This document shows, in pieces, positions 53,585 through 61,857 of a stretch of DNA of 64,000 nt; the first letter of the stretch is position 1, and the number at the start of each line of letters is the position of its first letter. Source of the stretch: Pelagibacterales bacterium SAG-MED30 (GTDB taxonomy: Bacteria > Pseudomonadota > Alphaproteobacteria > Pelagibacterales > Pelagibacteraceae); assembly GCA_014653775.1 (NCBI GenBank), contig JACWEA010000001.1:92722-156721 (forward strand), given 5' to 3'. The translations under genes and the position numbers were made by a program. The notes under the pieces were generated by a model that was not told where the DNA came from, made no database searches, and saw only the letters and a program-made list of their open reading frames with translations.

Positions 53585-53977
53585 TTAATATAAAGTTTGA
53601 ATTACTTTTTTTACTCTTTCAGCCCCGTCAGGAACTAAAGCTTCAACGTAAGAATGACATTTATCAGTTTTAGCTTTGTCATATTTTGATCCGTAATGTT
53701 TATCTACTGCTTTATTAACTCCTTCATCCCACTCCTTTTCAGGAATACCTATTTCAAGAGCATAGGATTTTAAAACTTTTACAGTTGATATGGATTTTTC
53801 TTTCATAGCGTATTCAAATTTTTCACCAGATGGAAGAAAGTAGTTAGCCATATAAATACCAACACAGTCCCAAGCTTTGGACTTATCGTTGTCACTCATA
53901 CCAGCCAATGATGAAGTAGATATTAGAATTGCTGTACAGTAAGTAGCAAATATTTTTAAAGTTTTTTTTATTAGCAC
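53585..53977 (-). CDS. Exported protein of unknown function
   Basis: First gene of the small-protein operon. The track starts at an ATG at 54016 without a good ribosome-binding site. A GTG at 53977, 6 nt after AAAGGA, gives a cleaner signal peptide (LIKKTLKIFATYCTAILISTSSLAG) and is preferred. The mature part is helical and acidic/basic, with two cysteines (WDCVGIYM, KCHSYVEAL), likely one disulfide. I recognise no family. It is probably periplasmic and co-expressed with the exported beta protein downstream. Confidence 0.68.
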   Translation of the reverse strand: MLIKKTLKIFATYCTAILISTSSLAGMSDNDKSKAWDCVGIYMANYFLPSGEKFEYAMKEKSISTVKVLKSYALEIGIPEKEWDEGVNKAVDKHYGSKYDKAKTDKCHSYVEALVPDGAERVKKVIQTLY

Positions 53978-54045
53978 AGTTTTTCCTTTAAAATAAAGAT
54001 CTTCTCCGATCTTCATTTAATTTTCTTACGTTAATTAAATATATG

Positions 54046-54069
54046 AAAAAAAAGTAACAGTTTTGTTAC
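54046..54069 (-). terminator. Probable intrinsic terminator of cysE-cysK
   Basis: On the minus strand GTAACA-AAAC-TGTTAC forms a 6 bp hairpin directly followed by eight T residues, 18 nt beyond the cysK stop codon. The stem is weak, but the T tract supports a terminator. It lies within the 5' region of the small-protein operon and could also be regulatory. Confidence 0.5.
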
Positions 54070-54082
54070 ATAGCAGCTATGC
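54067..54082. promoter_or_regulatory. Palindrome CATAGC-A-GCTATG
   Basis: A perfect 6+1+6 palindrome (54069-54081) between cysK and the small-protein operon, next to the terminator hairpin. Its minus-strand reading gives CTATGTAAC, similar to the CTATGCAAT element before the GYD and YbaK-like genes. It may be the operator of the small-protein operon. Confidence 0.4.
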
Positions 54083-54086
54083 GATA

Positions 54087-55088
54087 TTATAGCCAACTAG
54101 GGATAGGTAGCTTTTTTTCCTCTAAAAATTTTTTGTTAAACATCTTAGAGTTGTATTTATCTGACTTATCACAAAGAATAGTGACAATAGTTTTTCCTGG
54201 GCCTAATTCTTTTCCAAGTCTAATTGCTCCTGCAATATTAATTCCACAACTTGTACCTAAACTTAAACCTTCATTTTGTATTAAATCATAAAGAATAGGT
54301 AAAGCTTCATTATCATCAATTGAAAAAGCATCATCAATTTTTGCATTTTGAAAATTTTTAGTAACTCTACTTGAGCCAATCCCTTCAGTAATTGAATTTC
54401 CTTCTGATTTTAATTCACCGTTCTTTATATAATTATAAAGAGCCGAACCTTTTGGATCAGATAAATAAATTTTAATATCTTTATTTTTCTCCTTAAGAGC
54501 ATTACTAACTCCTGAAATAGTTCCTCCTGTTCCAGAAGAACAAACAAAACCATCGACTTTACCTTCAGTTTGTTCCCAAATTTCAGGACCTGTTGTTTGA
54601 TAGTGACCTTTAGCATTAGCAATATTATCAAATTGATTAGCCCAGACGACACCTTTATTATTTGTGTTTTTCAATTCTTCAGCGAGTCTTTGAGCAACTT
54701 TTACATAATTACCTTCATCTTTATAAGGTTTAGGGGCGACTAATCTTAATTCTGCTCCGATATTTCTTAAAGTGTCTTTTTTTTCTTGAGTTTGATTATC
54801 ATTCATTACAATAATAGTTTTGTATCCAAGTGAGTTTCCTAAAAGACATAATCCAATTCCTGTGTTACCTGCTGTTCCTTCAACAATTATCCCTCCTTCA
54901 GAAATCAATTTTTTTTCTTGTGCATCTTTTACAAGAGCTAAAGCAGCTCTATCTTTTACAGATCCGCCTGGATTAAGATATTCAGCTTTTCCATAAATAT
55001 TACATCCGGTAATCTCTGATGCAGCTCTTAACTTAATTAAAGGAGTATTACCAATTGAGTCGATAAAATTATTTTTAATATTTATCAT
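54087..55088 (-). CDS. cysK: Cysteine synthase
   Basis: PLP enzyme that makes cysteine from O-acetylserine and sulfide. The PLP lysine is in NPGGSVKDRAA near residue 43, EGTAGNTGIGLC is the substrate loop, and CSSGTGGTISG binds the PLP phosphate. The 333 aa length fits CysK/CysM-type enzymes. It follows cysE with a 2 nt gap. Known SAR11 lack assimilatory sulfate reduction, so sulfide would come from other reduced sulfur compounds. Confidence 0.93.
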   Translation of the reverse strand: MINIKNNFIDSIGNTPLIKLRAASEITGCNIYGKAEYLNPGGSVKDRAALALVKDAQEKKLISEGGIIVEGTAGNTGIGLCLLGNSLGYKTIIVMNDNQTQEKKDTLRNIGAELRLVAPKPYKDEGNYVKVAQRLAEELKNTNNKGVVWANQFDNIANAKGHYQTTGPEIWEQTEGKVDGFVCSSGTGGTISGVSNALKEKNKDIKIYLSDPKGSALYNYIKNGELKSEGNSITEGIGSSRVTKNFQNAKIDDAFSIDDNEALPILYDLIQNEGLSLGTSCGINIAGAIRLGKELGPGKTIVTILCDKSDKYNSKMFNKKFLEEKKLPIPSWL

Positions 55089-55090
55089 TA

Positions 55091-55657
55091 CTATTTGTCC
55101 TCGTCTGTAACCGCATAAGGCTTAAATCCTTTAGTAGCATCTCCAACTTTTTTTGCAGGAATTCCTGCCATTACAGATTTTTCAGGTACATCTTTTGTTA
55201 CAACTGAATTTGATCCTATTAATGAATTTTTACCGATTGTTATAGGACCTAATATTTGAGCTCCAGATCCTACAACAACATTATCTTCTAAAGTTGGATG
55301 TCTTTTCATATCTCTTTGTTGATTAGAATTAATACTAGGCGATACTCCACCCAAAGTAACGTTGTGATATATAGTTACATTATTTCCAATCTCAGAAGTT
55401 TCACCAATAACAACCCCCATACCGTGGTCGATGAAAAAATTTTTTCCAATTTTTGCTTTAGGGTGAATTTCTATCCCGGTTAAAAATCTTGAGAATTGAG
55501 ATATTATCCTAGCGATTAAATCAAATTTTGCTAAAGAGAAGAAATTAGCAATTTTATAAAAAAAAACAGCTTTCACACCAGGATAAGTTAAAATTAAACT
55601 TAATTTAGATTTTGCCGCAGGATCTCTGTCAATTATAGATTGCAAATAATCGTTCAT
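55091..55657 (-). CDS. cysE: Serine O-acetyltransferase
   Basis: Makes O-acetylserine for CysK. The left-handed beta-helix hexapeptide repeats run from about residue 65, with [26 protein letters not shown] and the catalytic HGMG. At 188 aa it is the short EpsC-type form without the long N-terminal domain of E. coli CysE. It is the first gene of the cysE-cysK operon. Confidence 0.93.
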   Translation of the reverse strand: MNDYLQSIIDRDPAAKSKLSLILTYPGVKAVFFYKIANFFSLAKFDLIARIISQFSRFLTGIEIHPKAKIGKNFFIDHGMGVVIGETSEIGNNVTIYHNVTLGGVSPSINSNQQRDMKRHPTLEDNVVVGSGAQILGPITIGKNSLIGSNSVVTKDVPEKSVMAGIPAKKVGDATKGFKPYAVTDEDK

Positions 55658-55729
55658 AATATTTGATAGCTTGATATAAAAGTTATGTGAGATATATAAT
55701 TACTAAATTACGAATTAAAAGGAGATATT

Positions 55730-56140
55730 ATGTATAAAAATACTAACTGTTTTCACCTGGCAATTCCTTGCGGAGACTTAGAAACAGCAAAAAAATTTTA
55801 TAGTGAGACTTTAGGCTGTCGTCTTGATAATTCTGCTCAAGAATGGGCTGATGTTGATTTTTGGGGAAATGAATTAACACTTCATGCTAGTGAACATAAA
55901 TTAGATAATGAAAGACATGATGTTGATATGGGAAATGTTTCCGTTCCTCATTTTGGTGTTCACTTATCAAGAAAAGATTTTGATACTTTAAAAAATAGAT
56001 TAAAAGAAAAAGGTGCTAAATACTATGATGAACCTTATTTAAGATTTAAAGGCACAAAGTATGAGCAAGAAACTTTCTTTGTTAAAGATCCAAACGAAAA
56101 TATATTAGAAATTAAAACATTAACAGCTAATTCAGAATAG
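55730..56140 (+). CDS. VOC-family (glyoxalase/dioxygenase-like) protein
   Basis: A 136 aa vicinal oxygen chelate fold protein. CFHLAIPCGDLETAKKFYSETLGC opens it and FFVKDPNENILEIKT closes it, with candidate metal ligands His, His and Glu (FHLAI, HFGVH, LEIK). A strong AAAGGAG ribosome-binding site precedes it. The substrate is unknown. It is separated by 15 nt from the exporter downstream. Confidence 0.87.
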   Translation: MYKNTNCFHLAIPCGDLETAKKFYSETLGCRLDNSAQEWADVDFWGNELTLHASEHKLDNERHDVDMGNVSVPHFGVHLSRKDFDTLKNRLKEKGAKYYDEPYLRFKGTKYEQETFFVKDPNENILEIKTLTANSE

Positions 56141-56155
56141 TTTCATCTAAATTAG

Positions 56156-56782
56156 ATGGAATTCCTAATTCTAGGTTTTTTTACAGGTTTAAGTTTAATT
56201 TTAGCTATAGGGGCTCAAAATATATTTGTAATAGAGCAGGGTTTAAAAAAACAGTATATACTTTTAGTTTGTTTAATATGTTCTATATCTGATTTAATCT
56301 TAATTTTTTTAGGCATTTTTTTATTTGAATATTTTAAGGGTTATTTTACTGATAATATAGAATTAATTTTAAATACATTATTATTTATTTTTTTAATTTA
56401 TTTTATAGTTAATAAATTTAAGTCAAGACATCATCAAGCTGATTTAGATTTTAATAAAAAAAAATCATCATTAAGAAATGTAATATTCAAAACATTAGCA
56501 TTTACTTATTTAAACCCTCATGTTTATTCAGATACCGTTTTTTTTCTTGGAAATTTTTCAAAAAATTTTTTTATAACACATAAGTATTTATTTGGTTTAG
56601 GTGCATCAATAGCTTCTTTTATATTTTTTTTTGCTTTGGGTTATTTGTCTAAATTTTTATCAAAATATTCAAATAATGTAAAAACTTGGAATGCAATTAA
56701 TACTTTTATTATAATGTTTATGGGATCTTTAGCTTTATACATTTTAATAGAAATTTTTTTAAATATTAGAAAACTATTTTAA
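56156..56782 (+). CDS. LysE/ArgO-family amino acid exporter
   Basis: Six-helix exporter of basic amino acids (208 aa). AIGAQNIFVIEQGLKKQYI near the N-terminus and AFTYLNPHVYSDTVFFLG near residue 120 are the LysE/ArgO signatures. No ribosome-binding site is evident. It probably shares a transcript with the VOC gene. The substrate is likely arginine or lysine by family, unproven here. Confidence 0.88.
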   Translation: MEFLILGFFTGLSLILAIGAQNIFVIEQGLKKQYILLVCLICSISDLILIFLGIFLFEYFKGYFTDNIELILNTLLFIFLIYFIVNKFKSRHHQADLDFNKKKSSLRNVIFKTLAFTYLNPHVYSDTVFFLGNFSKNFFITHKYLFGLGASIASFIFFFALGYLSKFLSKYSNNVKTWNAINTFIIMFMGSLALYILIEIFLNIRKLF

Positions 56783-56895
56783 TTAAAGGCTTTGTGTGGC
56801 AAGTTGTTGCACCATTCTTGTCTTGAGATAAAAACTAACTATTTAAATATCATAAACTAAATTTAAACATCCCCAAGAAAGGACTAAATTAAATA

Positions 56896-57333
56896 ATGAA
56901 TAAAAGTTTAATTAAAATATTAACATCATTTTTTTTGATTATATTTGCCAGCAACTCTATGGCTGCAGATGAAACAATTGAAATGCTTAATAAATCAGGT
57001 AATGAAATAATGGTTTACTCTAAAAAAGTTGTAAGAGTAGATGTTGGAGATACTGTATTTTGGAAAGCTACTGATAAAGGACATAATGTAGAGTTCATAA
57101 AAGGTGGAACTCCAGAAGGCGTTGACAAATTTAAATCTAAATTTAATCAAGATACTGAATATAAATTTACTGTACCTGGCATTTATGCTTATTGGTGCAC
57201 ACCACATAAAAATATGGGAATGATTGGATTTGTCGTAGTTGGTGGAGATAAATCTAATTTAGAAAATATTAAAAAAATTAGATTTTCTGCTAAATCAAAG
57301 AAAATAGCACCAGATTTAATAAATTCTCTATAA
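56896..57333 (+). CDS. Pseudoazurin (type I blue copper protein)
   Basis: Periplasmic copper electron carrier. A signal peptide ends at MAA near residue 24. The four copper ligands are present: His in KGHNVEF, and Cys, His and Met in YWCTPHKNMGM. The mature length of about 121 aa is normal. Usual partners are nitrite reductases, none of which is encoded here; the sulfite dehydrogenase cytochrome or another periplasmic dehydrogenase could be the donor. A 113 nt spacer with no clear regulatory site lies upstream. Confidence 0.92.
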   Translation: MNKSLIKILTSFFLIIFASNSMAADETIEMLNKSGNEIMVYSKKVVRVDVGDTVFWKATDKGHNVEFIKGGTPEGVDKFKSKFNQDTEYKFTVPGIYAYWCTPHKNMGMIGFVVVGGDKSNLENIKKIRFSAKSKKIAPDLINSL

Positions 57334-57344
57334 TAAAATAAAAT

Positions 57345-57372
57345 ATTAAGGCCGCTTTAGAGTGGCCTTAAT
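57345..57372. terminator. Bidirectional terminator hairpin
   Basis: ATTAAGGCCGCT and AGTGGCCTTAAT form a 12 bp stem with one G-T wobble and a TTAG loop, between the convergent pseudoazurin and HpsN-type genes. The right arm contains the stop codon of the latter. AT-rich flanks suit termination on both strands. Confidence 0.8.
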
Positions 57373-58654
57373 TTGAAAATCCATACTTTCTTAATCTTAC
57401 ATCTCCAGTTCTAGCATGAGCTTCCATTCCTTCGTATCTGGAAATTCTAGCTGCTGCTGCTCCGACTTCCTTTGTAGATTCTTTTGTCATTCTCTGAAAA
57501 CTTAATGTTTTAATAAATTTACCAACAAAAAGACCTCCAGTATATCTACCTGCACCTTTGGTTGGTAAAATATGATTTGTTCCTGAACATTTATCTCCAT
57601 AAGCTACAGTTGTTTCTTCTCCAATAAACAATGAACCATAATTTTTTAATCTTTTATGAAACCAATCAAGATTTTTAGTTTGAACCTCTAAATGTTCTGG
57701 AGCATATTCATCACTAATTTTTGCAACTTCTTCATCTGTATCACATAGAATCACTTCTCCATAATTTTTCCATGCCGCTTCTGAGTTTTCTCTTGGTAAT
57801 TTTGGTAAATCAGCGATCAATTCAGGAACTCTTTTCATAACATAATCAGCAATTTTTTTACTTGTAGTAAAAAGCCATGCAGGTGAATTATATCCATGTT
57901 CTGCTTGACCTACTAAATCATAAGCTACCATTTCAGGATCTGCAGTTTCATCAGCTATTACTGCTATTTCTGTTGGTCCTGCAAATAAATCTATACCAAC
58001 TTTTCCAAACAATATTCTTTTAGCTTCAGCTACATATTGATTTCCTGGACCTACTAAAATATCTGCTGGAGCATTTCCAAATAATCCATTTGTCATAGCA
58101 GCTATAGCTTGAACCCCACCTAAATTCATTATCACATCCGCACCACATAAGTCAGCAGTATAAACTATTGATGGATGAACCCCAATTTCTGGTTTAGGAG
58201 AACTACAAACTAAAATATTTTTTACTCCAGCGACTTTAGCAGTAGTTACACTCATAACTGCTGAAGCTATATGCGCATATCTTCCAGCAGGAACATAACA
58301 TCCAGCAGTGTTTACTGGAATTAATTTTTGACCAGCAAATAAGCCCTCAGATAATTCAACTTCAAAATCTTGACCATAATTTTTTAATTGTGCTTCAGCA
58401 AATTTTCTAACTCTTTCATGAGAAAAACTTATGTCATCTTTAGTTTTTTGATCTAAATTTTTTTTTATTTTTTCAATTTTTTCTTTTGAAACTATTACAT
58501 CACCTTCATATTTATCAAATTTTTTTGAAAGTTCTTTACATCCTTCTTCTTTAGTTTTCTCTATATCCTTTAAAATACCTTCAACTATTTCTCTTGTTTT
58601 AGAATCATCAGTAGAAGATGTTTTTGGAGATTTTTTTAAATATTGTATAGTCAT
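57368..58654 (-). CDS. hpsN: Histidinol dehydrogenase-family enzyme, HpsN (sulfopropanediol dehydrogenase) type
   Basis: A 428 aa zinc dehydrogenase of the HisD fold. The zinc ligands are intact: GQAEHG near residue 255, the aspartate in GDKCSGTNHILPT and the late histidine in EGMEAHARTGD. The N-terminus MTIQYLKK, GCYVPAGRYAHIASAVMSVTTAKVAGV-type region and AEHGYNSPAW match HpsN enzymes, which oxidise 2,3-dihydroxypropane-1-sulfonate to sulfolactate, better than true HisD (SQAEHD). It is next to a phosphotransacetylase and not to other his genes. True HisD cannot be fully excluded. Confidence 0.75.
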   Translation of the reverse strand: MTIQYLKKSPKTSSTDDSKTREIVEGILKDIEKTKEEGCKELSKKFDKYEGDVIVSKEKIEKIKKNLDQKTKDDISFSHERVRKFAEAQLKNYGQDFEVELSEGLFAGQKLIPVNTAGCYVPAGRYAHIASAVMSVTTAKVAGVKNILVCSSPKPEIGVHPSIVYTADLCGADVIMNLGGVQAIAAMTNGLFGNAPADILVGPGNQYVAEAKRILFGKVGIDLFAGPTEIAVIADETADPEMVAYDLVGQAEHGYNSPAWLFTTSKKIADYVMKRVPELIADLPKLPRENSEAAWKNYGEVILCDTDEEVAKISDEYAPEHLEVQTKNLDWFHKRLKNYGSLFIGEETTVAYGDKCSGTNHILPTKGAGRYTGGLFVGKFIKTLSFQRMTKESTKEVGAAAARISRYEGMEAHARTGDVRLRKYGFSN

Positions 58655-58720
58655 CGATTATTTTTTTGAGCGTCCTTTATTAAAGTATAAAAGCTTTTTA
58701 TTCAATTAATTAAATTAAAA

Positions 58721-59632
58721 TTAATCTAATGCAACTACTGCAGCTGCAATAGAAGCTAGTCTTGCTTGAGATTCATCAGATCTACTTGTAATTACAACTG
58801 GAACTTTTCCACCTATAACTACTCCTGCTGCACAAGCTCCCATAAAGTAAATCATCATTTTTACTAAAGCGTTGCCAGCCTCAACATTTGGAACTAGTAA
58901 TACATCTGCTTCACCTGCTACAGCATTTTTAATTCCTTTTATAATTGCTGATTTTTTCGAAATGCTGTTATCAAATGCTAATGGACCAAATATATCAGCA
59001 TTTAAATTTTCTTTTTGAGCCAATTTTGTAATTTCAGCAGCCTCTAATGAGCTAGGCACACTTTCCAAAACTTCTTCTGTAGCTGATAAAACAGATACTT
59101 TTGGTCTTGAAATTCCTATTCTATTAGAAAAATTTATAACATTTTTGAGGATATGCATTTTAGTTTTTATATTTGGCATAACGTTTAAAGCACCATCTGT
59201 GATAATTAATGGATTATCATTTTTATCAATAGTCATATGCCAAATATGACTTAATCTTGATTTTCCTAATAAATTATATTCGCGTTTTAAAACTTCTTTC
59301 ATAAGGACATCAGTATGTATGTGTCCTTTAACAATTATTTTTACTTTATCTTCACTAGCGAGTTTAGCAGCAATTTTAGCAGTGTTGTTTTCGACAGGCT
59401 CATCCAAAATTTCATATTGCGAAATATCCCATTTTAAATCTTCAGCACATTTTAATATTTCATGCTTGTTTCCAATAAAAATTGGTTCTATTAAATTTTC
59501 ATTAACAGAATCCTGAACGGATAGCATTGGCAAGGGTTTTCCTGCATTAACAATAGCAACTTTAACCCCTTTTTTTTTATGCGCCTTATCTAATAGATTA
59601 TTTGGACAAACAATTTCTTTATTTGAGAGCAT
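58721..59632 (-). CDS. Phosphate acetyl/butyryltransferase-family protein
   Basis: A 303 aa PTA_PTB family enzyme that moves acyl groups between CoA and phosphate. KVAIVNAGKPLPMLSVQ, the VKGHIHTDVLMKEVL segment, ITDGALNVMPN, LVPNVEAGNALVKMM and ITSRSDESQARLASIAAA are typical. Short Pta enzymes of this type accompany sulfoacetaldehyde acetyltransferase (Xsc) in sulfonate degraders, turning acetyl phosphate into acetyl-CoA. It precedes hpsN on the same strand with a 66 nt gap. No xsc is in the window. Confidence 0.87.
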   Translation of the reverse strand: MLSNKEIVCPNNLLDKAHKKKGVKVAIVNAGKPLPMLSVQDSVNENLIEPIFIGNKHEILKCAEDLKWDISQYEILDEPVENNTAKIAAKLASEDKVKIIVKGHIHTDVLMKEVLKREYNLLGKSRLSHIWHMTIDKNDNPLIITDGALNVMPNIKTKMHILKNVINFSNRIGISRPKVSVLSATEEVLESVPSSLEAAEITKLAQKENLNADIFGPLAFDNSISKKSAIIKGIKNAVAGEADVLLVPNVEAGNALVKMMIYFMGACAAGVVIGGKVPVVITSRSDESQARLASIAAAVVALD

Positions 59633-59723
59633 TATTTACAATTATATTAAAAATTTAATATGTATATAGAAATAATTAATCAAAAGTTATAGTCTATTAA
59701 TTAACATCATAGAGAGAAAAAAC

Positions 59724-60569
59724 ATGGAGATTGTAACCAAGATAGCACCAATTGTATTAGCATTAATTATGTTAGGATTGGGTCTTGGCCTATCAGTAAA
59801 AGATTTTACAAGAATACTAAGAAATCCGAAAGATTTTTTTGTTGGGTTTTTTTCACAATTAGTAATTTTACCTATTGTTGCTTTAGGAGTCGCTTTAATA
59901 TTGAATCTTCCCACAGCATTGGCTATTGGTTTAATGATTATTGCAGCAGCACCAGGAGGTGTTACTTCAAATGTATTAACAAAATTTGCAAATGGTGATG
60001 TTGCTTTATCTATTTCTTTAACCGCGGTAACAAGTTTAATTAGTATCGTTTCTGTACCGTTTATTGTTATTACTTCTGCAAATTTTTTTGGCGAAACAAT
60101 TTCAAAAGAAATTTCAATGTTCGGTATTGCAATGAAAATGGCACTAGTGGTAACTATACCTGTAATAATTGGAATGATAATTAGAGCTTTTGCTGAAAAT
60201 TTTATTTCATCTAAAATTAATATTATTAACAAATTAACAGGATGGTTATTTGTAATTGTTTTTATTGCTATATGGATAGAAGAAAAGGATAATATTTTTA
60301 ATTATCTAGCTCAAGCAGGGTTAGCTGTTTTAATTCTTAATATAGTTATGATGATACTAGCATATTTTTTAGCTAAAAAGTTTGTAACAGGAATTCCTCA
60401 ACAGAAATGTATAGCATTAGAATGTGGATTACAAAATGGAACTCTAGCAGTATTTGTAGCAACATTAATTTTTGATGATATTGTCTATATGATACCTACA
60501 GGAGCTTATGCACTTCTTATGTATATAACTGGTTTTATATTTATATATATTTTGAGAAAATCTAATTAG
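59724..60569 (+). CDS. BASS-family sodium-dependent transporter
   Basis: Nine- to ten-helix membrane protein of the bile acid:sodium symporter family (281 aa). APGGVTSNVLTKFANGDVALSISLT near residue 75 and LECGLQNGTLAVFVATLIF near residue 230 are the crossover segments that bind sodium. Members take up bile acids, pyruvate, pantothenate, sulfonate-like and other organic anions. It is divergent from the phosphotransacetylase gene and overlaps the regulator by 8 nt at the 3' end. Confidence 0.88.
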   Translation: MEIVTKIAPIVLALIMLGLGLGLSVKDFTRILRNPKDFFVGFFSQLVILPIVALGVALILNLPTALAIGLMIIAAAPGGVTSNVLTKFANGDVALSISLTAVTSLISIVSVPFIVITSANFFGETISKEISMFGIAMKMALVVTIPVIIGMIIRAFAENFISSKINIINKLTGWLFVIVFIAIWIEEKDNIFNYLAQAGLAVLILNIVMMILAYFLAKKFVTGIPQQKCIALECGLQNGTLAVFVATLIFDDIVYMIPTGAYALLMYITGFIFIYILRKSN

Positions 60570-61539
60570 AATTAATAACCTTAATTTTATTAAAAACTCT
60601 ATAAATAAAATTACTTAAACTGAGCATATTTTTATCTTGTAAATTTGTACTTCTCTTAAAAGCAAGACCTCTAATGTTTACTGATATTAATTTTTTTTCA
60701 TTTATAGCAAGATAATCATTATTTATTAAATATTTTACTTTCCTTACAACGGTGGGTCGGGGAATACCAGTAATCTCTGAAATAGACATTGCATTTAAAC
60801 CTGTTTTATCAGCACTCATGGCTAATTTTTGAAATGTTTTCAAATTTAAATCTTTAACTCTAAAATTTTTATTGTCTGCAGCGTTAAGCATAACTAGAAA
60901 TCCAATACAAAAAGTTTCTAAATCTTTAACTTCCGCTCTCCATCGATTAGTAAAAATGAACAAAAATTTATTAAATTGATACCAGCAAAATGTATAATTT
61001 TCTTTAAGTGAACTTGTAATTTGATGAATTTCAAAAGTTTTGCTAATCTCATTTTCTTCCTTTAATAATTTGTTGAACTCGTATAGCAATGAACTCACCT
61101 CATTTAACGTTGTTATTCTATTATTTGCTGGAAAGTATTTAGATATAACAGTCCTATCTATGAATATTTTTTTTTTAAATTTTTTGATTACACCTTTTTT
61201 TTCAAGTTCGTAGACTTTTCTTCTAACACTCTCTTTTGGTATTTGGAGATCTTTTGAAATATCACTAATATTAATTTTTTCAATTTCGAGTGTTTTTTCT
61301 CTAAAAAAAGTCTCAAAATCAATTACTATTGCGTGTCTTCTAAAAAATACGAAATCCTTATTAATAAGATAAACTACAATTAGATATTTATCGATATCTT
61401 CAAAAACATGATAAGCTCGTATAAACCAATTGCTTATCAGCTTATAATAACTAGGTGCTAGTTTACTAAAATTTTTGTTAATAATTTTAAAAATTTTATT
61501 TTCATCAATTTGAGAAGATATACTTGGAACAGATTTCAT
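60562..61539 (-). CDS. Putative transcription regulator with two HTH units
   Basis: A 325 aa protein with two winged-helix-like segments that resemble each other: ISDISKDLQIPKESVRRKV near residue 97 and ISEITGIPRPTVVRKV near residue 260. Between them lies a helical region without recognised ligand-binding motifs. The track starts at a TTG at 61557; the ATG at 61539 (MKSVPSISSQ) is preferred. It faces the BASS transporter gene, which it may regulate. I do not know a named family with this duplication. Confidence 0.65.
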   Translation of the reverse strand: MKSVPSISSQIDENKIFKIINKNFSKLAPSYYKLISNWFIRAYHVFEDIDKYLIVVYLINKDFVFFRRHAIVIDFETFFREKTLEIEKINISDISKDLQIPKESVRRKVYELEKKGVIKKFKKKIFIDRTVISKYFPANNRITTLNEVSSLLYEFNKLLKEENEISKTFEIHQITSSLKENYTFCWYQFNKFLFIFTNRWRAEVKDLETFCIGFLVMLNAADNKNFRVKDLNLKTFQKLAMSADKTGLNAMSISEITGIPRPTVVRKVKYLINNDYLAINEKKLISVNIRGLAFKRSTNLQDKNMLSLSNFIYRVFNKIKVINSN

Positions 61540-61635
61540 ATTTTTTAAAAAACCCAATTTGAACTATAGATTACTAAAAATCAACCCATTTTGGACAAGA
61601 GAAGAGTATTAAATTTTTTATATTTATGATTAAGT

Positions 61636-61839
61636 ATGTTTGTGAGTACAGAGAGCTTAAATAGAACATCTAACGCAGTGGAGAACCCCTCTCAACCAGT
61701 TGAGACTCCAAAAAGAGTGAACGTAGATGTTCTAAAGCGAAAACTTTTAGAAGAGAGTAAAAAAGAAAAAAAAAAAAGATCGATAATTCTTTACTCAATT
61801 ATAGCTTCTTTAGGAGTTTTGACAATTTTAACTTATTAA
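61636..61839 (+). CDS. Small tail-anchored membrane protein of unknown function
   Basis: A 67 aa protein with a polar proline- and serine-containing N-terminal half (NPSQPVETPKR), a strongly basic helix (KRKLLEESKKEKKKR) and a single C-terminal membrane helix (IILYSIIASLGVLTIL). This layout predicts a cytoplasmic domain anchored in the inner membrane. No ribosome-binding site is clear. It fills the space between the regulator and the surface-polysaccharide region. No family recognised. Confidence 0.55.
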   Translation: MFVSTESLNRTSNAVENPSQPVETPKRVNVDVLKRKLLEESKKEKKKRSIILYSIIASLGVLTILTY

Positions 61840-61857
61840 ATTTTTCATTACCAAAAA

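Noticed and set aside
56783-56895. tRNA, riboswitch or other RNA before the pseudoazurin gene
   Set aside because: The GC-richer stretch around GGCAAGTTGTTGCACC forms only a 4 bp stem and no cloverleaf or known aptamer core.
59687-60232. 181 aa ORF on the minus strand opposite the BASS transporter
   Set aside because: Its hydrophobic pattern mirrors the transporter helices on the plus strand; thiG, sufC and others show the same kind of shadow.
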